In this document: positions 9,809 through 18,649 of the stretch, piece by piece
Layout of the letters: every line of letters begins with the position of its first letter
Numbering within the stretch: position 1 is the first letter of the stretch
Origin: an uncultured Eubacteriales bacterium
GTDB taxonomy: Bacteria > Bacillota > Clostridia > Christensenellales > Borkfalkiaceae
Reading direction: 5' to 3'
Assembly: GCA_949747905.1 (NCBI GenBank)
Contig: CATKEF010000074.1
Span: forward strand, 1 to 64,000
DNA: 64,000 nucleotides
The notes under the pieces: model-generated
Databases searched by the model: none
Told to the model about the DNA's origin: nothing
Seen by the model: only the letters and a program-made list of their open reading frames with translations
Position numbers and translations under genes: made by a program

Positions 9809-11182
9809 ATGAAAGACATGAAAATTCCCTATAAAACTTACCTCACAGAGAGTGAAATGCCGAAATACTGGTTCAACCTCAATGCCTTTATGCCAGGTAA
9901 GCATCCTCCGTTTTTAAACGGCGTTACGGGCAAACCCTGTACTGCGGAAGAACTTGAAAAAGTGTTCTGTAAAGAGTGCGTGAAGCAGGAGTTGAACTTT
10001 ACCGATAAAGAGATTGAAATTCCGAAAGGTATAAGAGATTTTTACAGAACTTTCCGTCCGTCTCCCATAGTCAGGGCATATTTTTTAGAAAAATTTCTTG
10101 ATACTCCTGCGGAAATTTATTATAAATTCGAGGGTAACAATACTTCGGGCTCACATAAACTCAATTCGGCGTCGGCGCAAGCGTATTATGCAAAGGAGCA
10201 GGGGTTGAAGTTCATAACTACCGAGACGGGCGCGGGGCAATGGGGAACGGCGCTTTCTATGGCGGCGGCGTTTTACGGCCTCGGGTTGGAAGTGTTTATG
10301 GTAAAGGCTTCCGCCGAACAGAAACCTTACAGAAAGGAAGTTATAAGAACTTACGGCGCAAACGTCGTGCCTTCTCCGTCGGAAACAACCGAAGCGGGGA
10401 GAAAAATTCTGAAAGAATTTCCCGATACGGGAGGCTCTTTGGGCTGCGCGATAGCGGAAGCGGTGGAGAAAGCCGTTAAAATTCCGGGATGCAGATACGT
10501 TCTCGGCAGCGTGCTCGACCACGTTCTGCTTCACCAGACGGTTATAGGACTCGAGAGCAAGGCGGTGTTGGACGGATACGGAGTATACCCCGATTTAATT
10601 GTGGGCTGTATGGGAGGAGGAAGCAATTTCGGCGGACTTATAGCCCCGTATATGGCGGATAGATTGCAGGGGAAATGCAAGACGGAGTTTTTGGGAGTAG
10701 AACCTGCGAGTTGTCCGTCCGTGAGCAGGGGGAAGTACGCCTATGATTATTGCGACAGCGCTAAAATTACGCCTCTTGCGAAAATGTATACTTTGGGATG
10801 CGGCTTTATGCCGCCTTCGGAGCATGCGGGAGGACTTCGTTATCACGGAATGAGTCCCATAATATCAAAGTTGTGTAACGACGGATATATAGGGGTCAAA
10901 GCGGTAAAACAGACCTCGGTTTTCAAAGCCGCGCTCGATTTTGCAAAATGCGAGGGCATACTCCCCGCCCCCGAATCGGCTCATGCGATTAAAGCGGTTG
11001 CCGACGCTGCGATTGAATGCAGGGAGACGGGCGAGAAGAAAGTAATTCTGTTCGGGCTTACGGGGACGGGGTACTTTGATTTGGCGGCTTATAAACAATA
11101 TAACGACGGGGTAATGAAGGATTATGTCCCGACGGATAAGGAACTCGAAAAAGGTTTTTCCACAATACCGCGCATTCGATAA
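9809..11182 (+). CDS. Tryptophan synthase beta-like (TrpB2 type), PLP-dependent
   Basis: RPSPIVRAYFLEKFLDTPAEIYYKFEGNNTSGSHKLNSASAQAYYAKEQG, TETGAGQWGTALS, KASAEQKPYRKEVIRTYGANVVPSPS; PLP Lys in GSHKLNS. Confidence 0.92.
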   Translation: MKDMKIPYKTYLTESEMPKYWFNLNAFMPGKHPPFLNGVTGKPCTAEELEKVFCKECVKQELNFTDKEIEIPKGIRDFYRTFRPSPIVRAYFLEKFLDTPAEIYYKFEGNNTSGSHKLNSASAQAYYAKEQGLKFITTETGAGQWGTALSMAAAFYGLGLEVFMVKASAEQKPYRKEVIRTYGANVVPSPSETTEAGRKILKEFPDTGGSLGCAIAEAVEKAVKIPGCRYVLGSVLDHVLLHQTVIGLESKAVLDGYGVYPDLIVGCMGGGSNFGGLIAPYMADRLQGKCKTEFLGVEPASCPSVSRGKYAYDYCDSAKITPLAKMYTLGCGFMPPSEHAGGLRYHGMSPIISKLCNDGYIGVKAVKQTSVFKAALDFAKCEGILPAPESAHAIKAVADAAIECRETGEKKVILFGLTGTGYFDLAAYKQYNDGVMKDYVPTDKELEKGFSTIPRIR

Positions 11183-11328
11183 ACAAAGTCGAACTTTTTT
11201 TATAAATTTGACATTACATTTTTTTATCCTATACAATCCCGTATTATAGTTTCATAAGTGTCTTGTTTTCTCTCGCCATTAAATTTCTTTTATGTCGACC
11301 TGAGATTTCTTACCTGTTACTCTGAGTC

Positions 11329-11424
11329 CGCTTCCGTCACCTTTGAGCATACCTCCGTCATCGCTGAACACATCTCCGTCACCCTGAGGCTTGCCGAAGG
11401 GTCCCCCGCGTTGCTCGGGATGAC
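11329..11424. repeat. Intergenic mosaic repeat region with 21-bp degenerate tandem units and a type 1 hairpin unit (11378-11424)
   Basis: CTTCCGTCACCTTTGAGCATA / CCTCCGTCATCGCTGAACACA / TCTCCGTCACCCTGAGG...; GTCACCCTGAGG...TTGCTCGGGATGAC. Confidence 0.75.
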
Positions 11425-11602
11425 AATGGTACGGACAATGGCGCTCCGGAATGACAATGGAGCGCCTTCGGAACAGTGTCTCATAATGACATTTTTCCTC
11501 GTAATGACGCTTGCACTCAGGATGACATTTCACTATGGACTGCATTCTGTCACTCTGAACGTAGTGAATGGTCTTTTATAGCATTGCTGTAATATAAAAA
11601 AA

Positions 11603-11627
11603 TCGCCCTCCGTGTTGCGGAGGGCGA
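11603..11627. terminator. Bidirectional terminator between convergent trpB2 and flotillin operon
   Basis: TCGCCCTCCG-TGTTG-CGGAGGGCGA with A-run 5' and T-containing 3' flank. Confidence 0.8.
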
Positions 11628-11636
11628 AATCTTTAA

Positions 11637-13085
11637 TTAATCTGTTTTCTTTTCCGATTTCCCGGATTTGACCGGTTTATCGGCTTTTGCCTGCTCGTCT
11701 TTTTGTTCGGGCGCTATCAGTTTGGGCATTTTAAGACCCGCCATCGAATACAAATCGTCGAGAGGAGGGAGGGACTTGAGCATACCGGAAACAAAATTCG
11801 CGGTAGCCGTCTTTCCGTCCTGCGACTGACCTCCGTCCCAGACGGTGACTTTATCGATTTTAAGGTTCTTTATTGCTTCAACCTGCGTCGAAACAAGTTC
11901 TTCGAGTTTGTCTGCAATCATAAGGCGCACTGCCTCGTCGGCGGTGCCGGCAGCTTTTACGAGCTGCTGCATACCTTCAGCCTGTTTGGAAAGCGTTTCG
12001 TACACGCCGCGCGCCTCGGCTTCCATTTTCGCGAATATGGCGTCCGCCTCGCCTTTTGCTAAACGACGCTGTCTTTCCGCTTCGGCGTCAGCCTGAATTT
12101 CCATCTGTCTCTTTTCTATTTCGGAAGCAACGATTATATCGGCTTCTTTGGTCGCCTTTTCACGGAACGCACGTGCAATTTCCGCTTCTTTTTCAGCGGC
12201 ATAGCTCTCTTCTTTTGCCTTAGCCGCCTGAACGTTTTCGGCGGTGACGGCAAGTTTCATTGCCTCCGCTTCGCGCTGCCTCAGGGTCGCCCTCGATTGA
12301 GCGATGTCCGCTTTCGCTTTGTTTTCGCCTTCGATGGCCTTACTTTCGGCTTCGGCTACGTTTATTCTCTGTTGCATCTGAGCGTTTGCTTCACCGATGG
12401 CGCCTTTTTTGTTTTCTTCCGCAACGGAAATTTTCGCGTCGTTTATTGCTTTTGCCGCCGCTTCTTTGCCGAGCGCGGCTATGTATCCGCTTTCGTCGGA
12501 AATATCGGTCATATTGACGTTTATGAGTTTGAGTCCGAGTTTTTTGAGTTCGCCTTCAACGTTTCTGGAAATCGCTTCGAGGAACTTATCGCGGTCGGTG
12601 TTGATTTCCTCGATATCCATCGTGGCGATAACCAGACGGAGCTGACCGAAGATTACGTCTTTTGCAAGTTCGGAAATTTGTTTCAGTTGAAGACCGAGAA
12701 GTCTCTCCGCGGCGTTCTGCATAATCGCGGGGTCGGTGGAAACGCCGACAGTGAAAATGGAGGGAACGTCAATACGGATATTCTGCTTTGACAGGGCGTT
12801 CTTCAAATCCACCGAAATGGAGAGCGGCGTAAGGTCGAGGAAAGTGTAAGACTGGAAGAAGGGCACAACGAGCGCCGCGCCGCCATGAATACACTTCGCA
12901 CTGCGGTAAGTGCCGTCCTTATTGGACGAAATTTTACCGTAAATAACCATGATTTTGTCCGAAGGGCACTTTTTGTAGCGAAGCATGCAGACAAGAAGCA
13001 CCATAACGAGGACAAGCGCGACGACAACGCCGCAAATAATGCCGATGGTTGCGCCGACGTTGTTGTCGGCAAGTAAATTGAACAT
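11637..13085 (-). CDS. Flotillin family / SPFH domain membrane protein
   Basis: N-terminal TM, SPFH domain and long Ala/Glu-rich coiled coil (KAINDAKISVAEENKKGAIGEANAQMQQRINVAEAESKAIEGENKAKADIAQSRA). Confidence 0.92.
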   Translation of the reverse strand: MFNLLADNNVGATIGIICGVVVALVLVMVLLVCMLRYKKCPSDKIMVIYGKISSNKDGTYRSAKCIHGGAALVVPFFQSYTFLDLTPLSISVDLKNALSKQNIRIDVPSIFTVGVSTDPAIMQNAAERLLGLQLKQISELAKDVIFGQLRLVIATMDIEEINTDRDKFLEAISRNVEGELKKLGLKLINVNMTDISDESGYIAALGKEAAAKAINDAKISVAEENKKGAIGEANAQMQQRINVAEAESKAIEGENKAKADIAQSRATLRQREAEAMKLAVTAENVQAAKAKEESYAAEKEAEIARAFREKATKEADIIVASEIEKRQMEIQADAEAERQRRLAKGEADAIFAKMEAEARGVYETLSKQAEGMQQLVKAAGTADEAVRLMIADKLEELVSTQVEAIKNLKIDKVTVWDGGQSQDGKTATANFVSGMLKSLPPLDDLYSMAGLKMPKLIAPEQKDEQAKADKPVKSGKSEKKTD

Positions 13086-13117
13086 TTTACAACTCCTTTT
13101 TAATAATATTCTCTATA

Positions 13118-13711
13118 TCAAACGTCGGTAACTTCGGTTACGCAGCGTTTAACTACCGTACATTCGTTTTCGACTGCGGTGATTTCCACCATTTCGTCGG
13201 TAACCAGTTTTTCGCCGTCCGTCACCGCGTCGAGTTCCATAAATTTTCCCTGCGCGTTGAGCGTTATTTTTCCGCGTCCGCTGCGGTTTGCGGGGACTGA
13301 AACATAGACGGTTGCGCGCATGCCTACCAATTTTTCCGTCTGAACAATTCCGTTACATTGCATTTTTGCAAGAGCACGCAGTAAAAAAACCACGGTTGCC
13401 ATTGCCGCAGCTCCGGCTATAAGTGCGATTATTACGGATAGCCAGTGAAGTTCCGCGGGTGCCAACGAACAAGTGAGAAGACCCGCCCAGCTTCCCACGG
13501 CAAAAAACGCCGTGATGCTTTTGACCGTGAAAATGGATACGCCCGAGTCGAAATCGACGTCGATATCCCCGTCTCCGTCAATGTCTATGTCTCCGCCGAA
13601 AGACGAAAAGCACATAAGCACAATCTGAATAATCAGAAATACCGTCGCCGCGATTCCAAGCCAGAAATATACGTGCTCTAAAACGGTGAGGTTTTCAAAC
13701 CACTCTTTCAT
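13118..13711 (-). CDS. NfeD-like / YuaF-type membrane protein, partner of flotillin
   Basis: Multiple TMs followed by an OB-like C-terminus (KLVGMRATVYVSVPANRSGRGKITLNAQGKFMELDAVTDGEKLVTDEMVEITAVENECTVVKR); adjacent to flotillin. Confidence 0.8.
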   Translation of the reverse strand: MKEWFENLTVLEHVYFWLGIAATVFLIIQIVLMCFSSFGGDIDIDGDGDIDVDFDSGVSIFTVKSITAFFAVGSWAGLLTCSLAPAELHWLSVIIALIAGAAAMATVVFLLRALAKMQCNGIVQTEKLVGMRATVYVSVPANRSGRGKITLNAQGKFMELDAVTDGEKLVTDEMVEITAVENECTVVKRCVTEVTDV

Positions 13712-13932
13712 AAATTAACTCCTTATTTAACTCCTTGCGGCTACGAATTATTCGTAACCGTTACAGTATATATATAAACACTGTCGGGCTTATATAAACA
13801 ACCAATCGATAATTTTTTATCGATTATACTCATAGTTTACCTTTATATTATACTGCGGCAATTGCTCATAGTCAACAGTACCCGCAAAAAAAATACCATA
13901 ATTCGCGCGGGAAAAATTTACATATAAATATC

Positions 13933-13961
13933 TTGTAAAACCCGATTTTGTGTGATATAAT
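13933..13961 (+). promoter_or_regulatory. Putative sigma-A promoter for hydrogenase gene
   Basis: TTGTAA - 17 nt - TATAAT, 27 nt upstream of the ATG at 13988. Confidence 0.6.
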
Positions 13962-13987
13962 CTAACGGATAAACAAAAGGAGCAATT

Positions 13988-15502
13988 ATGAAAAGTCAGA
14001 GTGTCGTTACCGATTTGAGAAGAAAAGTTTTTGCCGCGGTTGCACGCGTCGCATACGAGTCGGAGAACGTAGAGGGAGATTTGGAGGAAATACCGTTTCT
14101 TATTACGCCCGACGAAACTCCGAGGTATCGCGAAAGTATTTACAGGGAGAGACAGATAGCGTCGGAAAGAGTACGCCTCGCAATGGGACTTTCTCTCCGT
14201 CCCGCGAACAAACCCGTTCATATCACGGCGGGAGTGGATAAAAGCACCATCGCGGAGAAGTATTACGAGCCGCCGCTTATGCAGGTTATTCCTTCGGCGT
14301 GCGACAAGTGTCCCGACAACGAATATTATGTTTCCGACCAGTGCCGCAACTGCGTATCGCATGCGTGCATAAAAAATTGTCCGAAGGAAGCCGTTTCCAT
14401 TGTGGACGGTAAGGCGTTTATAGACCAGAGCAAATGTATAAAGTGCGGCAGGTGCAAGGCGGCGTGCCCTTACGACGCTATAGCTCACCACGTTCGCCCC
14501 TGCGCCGCTGCTTGCGGCGTTAAAGCCATATCGTCCGACGAATACGGCAGGGCGCATATCGATACGGAGAAATGCGTTGCGTGCGGACAGTGTATGTCGT
14601 CTTGTCCGTTCGGCGCCATTGCGGATAAATCGCAGATATTCCAGCTGATACAGGCAATTAAAAAGGGCGACGAAGTGGTCGCTGCGGTCGCTCCTGCGAT
14701 AATCGGTCAGTTCGGTGCGAAAGCAACGCCCGGCAGGATGAAATCGGCGCTTTTGGAGCTCGGTTTTAAGGACGTTTACGAAGTGGCTGTAGGAGCGGAC
14801 GTCGGCTGTATAGCCGAGGCGCATCACTATGTCGAAGAGGTTGCAACGGGCAAAGTGCCTTTTCTGTTTACAAGCTGCTGCCCCGCATGGGCGGTTCTTG
14901 TAAAAAAACAGTTTCCCGACCTTGCTTCCGAGGTTTCGCAGGAACTTACTCCCATGGTTGCGACGGCGCGTTCTATCAAGGTCAACCGTCCCGACGCTCG
15001 CGTGGTATTTATAGGACCTTGCGCGGCAAAGAAACTCGAGGCTTCAAGAAGAACGGTCCGCAGTTACGTTGATTTTGTAATTACCTTCGAAGAACTTGCG
15101 GGAATGTTCGAAGCGAAAGGCATTAACGTTGAAAAAGCAGAGGAACTGCCTGTGCGTTTGCAGGCTACGGGCGCGGGCAGAGGATACGCCTGCGCTGGCG
15201 GAGTCGCAAGCGCGATAGAGGGAAGCATCAAGGAGTATTTCCCCGATACCGAAGTTAAAATTCAGCATGCGGAAGGTCTTGCCGATTGCAGGAAGATTAT
15301 CATGCTCGCAAAAGCAGGGAAACTCAACGGTTATCTGATAGAAGGTATGGGGTGCCCCGGCGGCTGCGTTGCGGGCGTCGGAACGATAATTCCTCCCGAA
15401 CGCGCGAAAATCGTTGTCGAACAGACGGTTAAATCGAGCGAAGAAAAATTTCCCGCCAAGGAGATGGGAGACCTCGCCGAAAAACTCGGTAAAATGAATT
15501 GA
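13988..15502 (+). CDS. [FeFe]-hydrogenase (monomeric, group B-like) with 4Fe-4S clusters
   Basis: Ferredoxin motifs (CIKCGRCKAACP, CVACGQCMSSCP) and H-cluster motifs TSCCPAW, GPCAAKKLE, EGMGCPGGCVAGVG. Confidence 0.9.
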   Translation: MKSQSVVTDLRRKVFAAVARVAYESENVEGDLEEIPFLITPDETPRYRESIYRERQIASERVRLAMGLSLRPANKPVHITAGVDKSTIAEKYYEPPLMQVIPSACDKCPDNEYYVSDQCRNCVSHACIKNCPKEAVSIVDGKAFIDQSKCIKCGRCKAACPYDAIAHHVRPCAAACGVKAISSDEYGRAHIDTEKCVACGQCMSSCPFGAIADKSQIFQLIQAIKKGDEVVAAVAPAIIGQFGAKATPGRMKSALLELGFKDVYEVAVGADVGCIAEAHHYVEEVATGKVPFLFTSCCPAWAVLVKKQFPDLASEVSQELTPMVATARSIKVNRPDARVVFIGPCAAKKLEASRRTVRSYVDFVITFEELAGMFEAKGINVEKAEELPVRLQATGAGRGYACAGGVASAIEGSIKEYFPDTEVKIQHAEGLADCRKIIMLAKAGKLNGYLIEGMGCPGGCVAGVGTIIPPERAKIVVEQTVKSSEEKFPAKEMGDLAEKLGKMN

Positions 15503-15505
15503 GTT

Positions 15506-15532
15506 ATCAGGCTCTGCGTTGCAGAGCCTGAT
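15506..15532 (+). terminator. Hairpin after hydrogenase gene
   Basis: ATCAGGCTCTGC-GTT-GCAGAGCCTGAT; weak downstream T-tract. Confidence 0.55.
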
Positions 15533-15708
15533 AAAATTTGATAAGAGTTTATGAACGGTTGTAATCGTCTATAATAAAAGCAAATAACTTACTTGCAAGG
15601 ATTTTTGAGCGCCGTATTCAAACTTCGATGCGTTTTTTAAAAGAAAAACAGTGCAAAAAAATCTTTGATTTTTTGCATTGTTGTTTTATAATATAGCAGA
15701 GGTAATTT

Positions 15709-16560
15709 ATGTACGATATCGCTATTGTGGGAAGCGGTCCCGCGGGTGTTTCCGCGGCGCTCAACGCCAAAATACTTAATAAAACTTTCGTGTGGTTCGG
15801 AAGCAACTCCGTTTCTAAAAAAGTTGTGCGCGCGGAGCTTATAAAAAATTATCCGGGACTTCCCGATGTAACCGGCAGTGAGTTGGGCTGGGCGCTTAAA
15901 AATCATGCCGACAGCATGAATATCGAACTTATAGAGGAAGTCGTAACGGGAATATACGAAACGGACGGAGGGTTTACCCTTCTTGCGGGCAACAAAGACT
16001 ATCCGGCAAAATCTGTTATTCTTTGTCTCGGTGTGGAAGCGACAAAACCCGTTGACGGCGAGGAAGAATTTCTCGGCAGGGGCATAAGTTATTGTGCTAC
16101 TTGCGACGGATTTCTTTATAAAGGTAAAACGATAGCCGTAATCTGCACCGATAAAAGGTTCGAACACGAAATCGGATACCTATGTTCACTTGCTGAAAAG
16201 GTATATGTGATTCCGCTCTACAAAAACTACGAGATTGCGGCGGAGAATGCCGAGATAATTTTAAAAGCTCCGGTAAAGTATACGGGCGATTTAAAACTTA
16301 AAAGCGTAGCGTTCAAAGACGGAAGCGTAAACGTCGACGGCGCGTTTATATTAAAAGGCGCGATTCCCCCGTCTACACTTTTGCACGGATTGAAAACGGA
16401 AGACGGGCATATTTTTGTCGGTCGCGACTGCTCGACAAATATAAAAGGCGTATTTGCCGCAGGAGACTGTACCGGCAGACCGTATCAATATATCAAATCT
16501 GCGGGCGAGGGCAATATTGCTGTTCATTCAGCCGTGGAATATCTTTCCGAAAAAGCGTAA
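15709..16560 (+). CDS. Thioredoxin reductase-like FAD flavoprotein lacking canonical NADPH motifs
   Basis: FAD GxGxxG (VGSGPAGVSAA), redox CATC, C-terminal VFAAGDCTG; the GxGxxA and HRRxxxR motifs are absent. Confidence 0.85.
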   Translation: MYDIAIVGSGPAGVSAALNAKILNKTFVWFGSNSVSKKVVRAELIKNYPGLPDVTGSELGWALKNHADSMNIELIEEVVTGIYETDGGFTLLAGNKDYPAKSVILCLGVEATKPVDGEEEFLGRGISYCATCDGFLYKGKTIAVICTDKRFEHEIGYLCSLAEKVYVIPLYKNYEIAAENAEIILKAPVKYTGDLKLKSVAFKDGSVNVDGAFILKGAIPPSTLLHGLKTEDGHIFVGRDCSTNIKGVFAAGDCTGRPYQYIKSAGEGNIAVHSAVEYLSEKA

Positions 16561-16636
16561 GCGTAATATTTCGCGTATGCTCGTGACGACATTTCGTGTT
16601 AACCCGTCCAAAAAATATCATTTCGGTGACTGAAAC

Positions 16637-16904
16637 GTCGTATTGAGCGCAGCGATATATCAGTTCCCTCGCTACGCTTGGGATGACAAAAGGCGGCAAA
16701 ATATCAAACGCTCGGGATGACAAAAAGAGTGGTAAGACCCGAATGCTAAGTACGACAATAGGGTGTTATGACGATAGCGCACGGGATGACTAACAGAAGC
16801 GTCATCCTGAGCGAAGCGAATGTGACCTCGCGTTGCTCGAAAGGACTACATGTGAATGTTGAGCGACAGCGAAACATCCGATTCCTCGGAAAGCTCGGAA
16901 TGGC
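16637..16904. repeat. Intergenic mosaic repeat cluster (unit 16637-16687; composite 16801-16904)
   Basis: GTCGTATTGAGCGCAGCGATATATCAG...CTTGGGATGAC and GTCATCCTGAGCGAAGCGAA...GTTGAGCGACAGCGAAACATCCGATTCCTCGGAAAGCTCGGAATGGC. Confidence 0.85.
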
Positions 16905-16917
16905 AATTTTAAAACAT

Positions 16918-16950
16918 ACGGATACGTTTTTTCAACGTATCCGTTTTTTC
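16918..16950 (+). terminator. Rho-independent terminator
   Basis: ACGGATACGTT-TTTTC-AACGTATCCGTTTTTTC. Confidence 0.85.
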
Positions 16951-16979
16951 TTGCAAAAACACCGCGCATTTGTTACAAT
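16951..16979 (+). promoter_or_regulatory. Putative sigma-A promoter for prmA (possibly leaderless)
   Basis: TTGCAA - 17 nt - TACAAT, with prmA ATG only 6 nt after the -10. Confidence 0.6.
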
Positions 16980-16985
16980 ATTTAT

Positions 16986-17927
16986 ATGAAATTTATCGAA
17001 CTAACTATCAATACGACGACCGAAGGCAGCGAGCTTGTCGCCGACATTCTCTGGCGCTATACCAATTACGGCGTGGCTATTTCCGACGTGAAAGACGTAA
17101 TAGCTTTACAGCGCGACAAAGCCTTGTACTGGGACTACATGGACGACGAACTTGTTTCGCCGCGGGAGGACGTGCTTGTAAAGGCTTTTATTCCTCTCGA
17201 AGAGGCGCCCGCAACATTGAAAAAAATCAGGGAAGATTTTGAAGAGCTCTCGGAAAACTGTAAAGGCTATACCGTTTTAGGCACTTTGGAAACTTCTAAA
17301 AGAGAGGTAGAGGGGGACGACTGGCTGGAAATCTGGCGCAAGCATTTCCGTCCTCTGCATATCGGCGAAAAAATAGTCGTTTGTCCCGAATGGCTCGAAT
17401 ATGAGAAAAAACCCGGCGAAAAGGTTGTATTTCTCGATAACAATATGGCTTTCGGTACGGGCGAGCATGAGACTACGGCGATGTGTCTGAAACTTCTTCA
17501 GGAAGAACTCGGCTCGGGCAGCGTATGCATAGACGTCGGTTGCGGGAGCGGTATTCTCGGCATATCGGCGATAAAACTCGGGGCCGAGCATGCTTATCTT
17601 ACCGATATAGATTACGTTGCCGTGGAGAGCGCGAAGCACAATTGCGAAATAAACGGAGTATCGGACAAAACTACCGTTGCCCACGCCAACTTGCTGGATA
17701 ACGCAGAGATTAAGGGCGATATAATTCTTGCAAACATCACGGCGGAAATTCTCTGCATGCTTGCGCCGTCCATACCCAAAAATCTGAAAAAAGGCGGAAC
17801 GCTTATTTTAAGCGGAATAATTGAGAGCAGGCTTGCCGCCGTCAAACGCGCGTTTGGAGCGGAGGGGCTCAATCTTGAAAAGGAGATGAACGAGGGCGAG
17901 TGGTATGCTCTCGCGTTTAAAGAATGA
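16986..17927 (+). CDS. prmA: Ribosomal protein L11 methyltransferase
   Basis: DNNMAFGTGEHETTAMCLKLL, CIDVGCGSGILGISAIKLGA, ANITAEIL. Confidence 0.93.
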   Translation: MKFIELTINTTTEGSELVADILWRYTNYGVAISDVKDVIALQRDKALYWDYMDDELVSPREDVLVKAFIPLEEAPATLKKIREDFEELSENCKGYTVLGTLETSKREVEGDDWLEIWRKHFRPLHIGEKIVVCPEWLEYEKKPGEKVVFLDNNMAFGTGEHETTAMCLKLLQEELGSGSVCIDVGCGSGILGISAIKLGAEHAYLTDIDYVAVESAKHNCEINGVSDKTTVAHANLLDNAEIKGDIILANITAEILCMLAPSIPKNLKKGGTLILSGIIESRLAAVKRAFGAEGLNLEKEMNEGEWYALAFKE

Positions 17928-18649
17928 GCACGCCAAGAAGATTTTTCGTAAACAAAATAGATTTTGAAACTCGCGAAGCATATGTCGAAGGTGACGAGTT
18001 TATCCACGCCAAAACCGTTCTCAGGGTGGAGGAGGGGTCTGAAATAGTTCTTCTCGACGGTAGCGGAAAGGAATATACGGCTATAGTGACAAAAGTTGAA
18101 AAACATCGTTTGTCGGCACATATAACGGGGGTAACCGCGGGAAACAGAGAACCTTCGGCGGATATTTATCTCCTTTGCGGCGCGCTTAAAGGCGATAAAA
18201 CCGAGTTGGTAGTCCAAAAGGCCACCGAGCTGGGGGTAAACAGAGTAGGCGTATTTTCCTCGGAATACTGTTCGGCATATATGAACGAAAACAAACTGGA
18301 ACGTCTGAAAAAAGTGGCAAAGGAAGCGGCTAAGCAGTGTTTAAGGTCGCGTGTACCGGAAGTGACTTATTTCGGTACTCTCAAAGAGGCGCTTTCGTCT
18401 GCCGCGAATTATGAAAACAAATTGTTTGCTTGTGAATTTTTAGAGCATTCGTGCGGGGATATATCGTATTTAAGCGGAAATGCCGCACTGGTTGTGGGGA
18501 GCGAAGGCGGTTTTTCGGAAGAGGAATACGCTTTGGCGCAATCGCTCGGATTTACGGGCATATCTCTCGGAAAACGAATTCTCAGAGCGGAGACGGCCGC
18601 AATAGCCGTATGTGCTCTTGCGGCGTTCGCGTTAGGTGAACTCAAGTGA
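17924..18649 (+). CDS. rsmE: 16S rRNA (uracil1498-N3)-methyltransferase
   Basis: SPOUT knot: VVGSEGGFSEEEYALAQSLGFTGISLGKRILRAETAAIAV. Confidence 0.93.
   Translation: MSTPRRFFVNKIDFETREAYVEGDEFIHAKTVLRVEEGSEIVLLDGSGKEYTAIVTKVEKHRLSAHITGVTAGNREPSADIYLLCGALKGDKTELVVQKATELGVNRVGVFSSEYCSAYMNENKLERLKKVAKEAAKQCLRSRVPEVTYFGTLKEALSSAANYENKLFACEFLEHSCGDISYLSGNAALVVGSEGGFSEEEYALAQSLGFTGISLGKRILRAETAAIAVCALAAFALGELK

Noticed and set aside
11258-11581. ORFs of 107 aa (+) and 88 aa (-)
   Set aside because: Repeat-derived, between convergent genes; no coding evidence
16141-16170. GGTTCGAACAC resembling a tRNA T-loop
   Set aside because: Inside the flavoprotein CDS with no cloverleaf; no tRNA or rRNA recognised in the window
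16493-16989. ORFs of 76 aa (-) and 73 aa (+)
   Set aside because: Overlap the repeat cluster, terminator and promoter region of prmA
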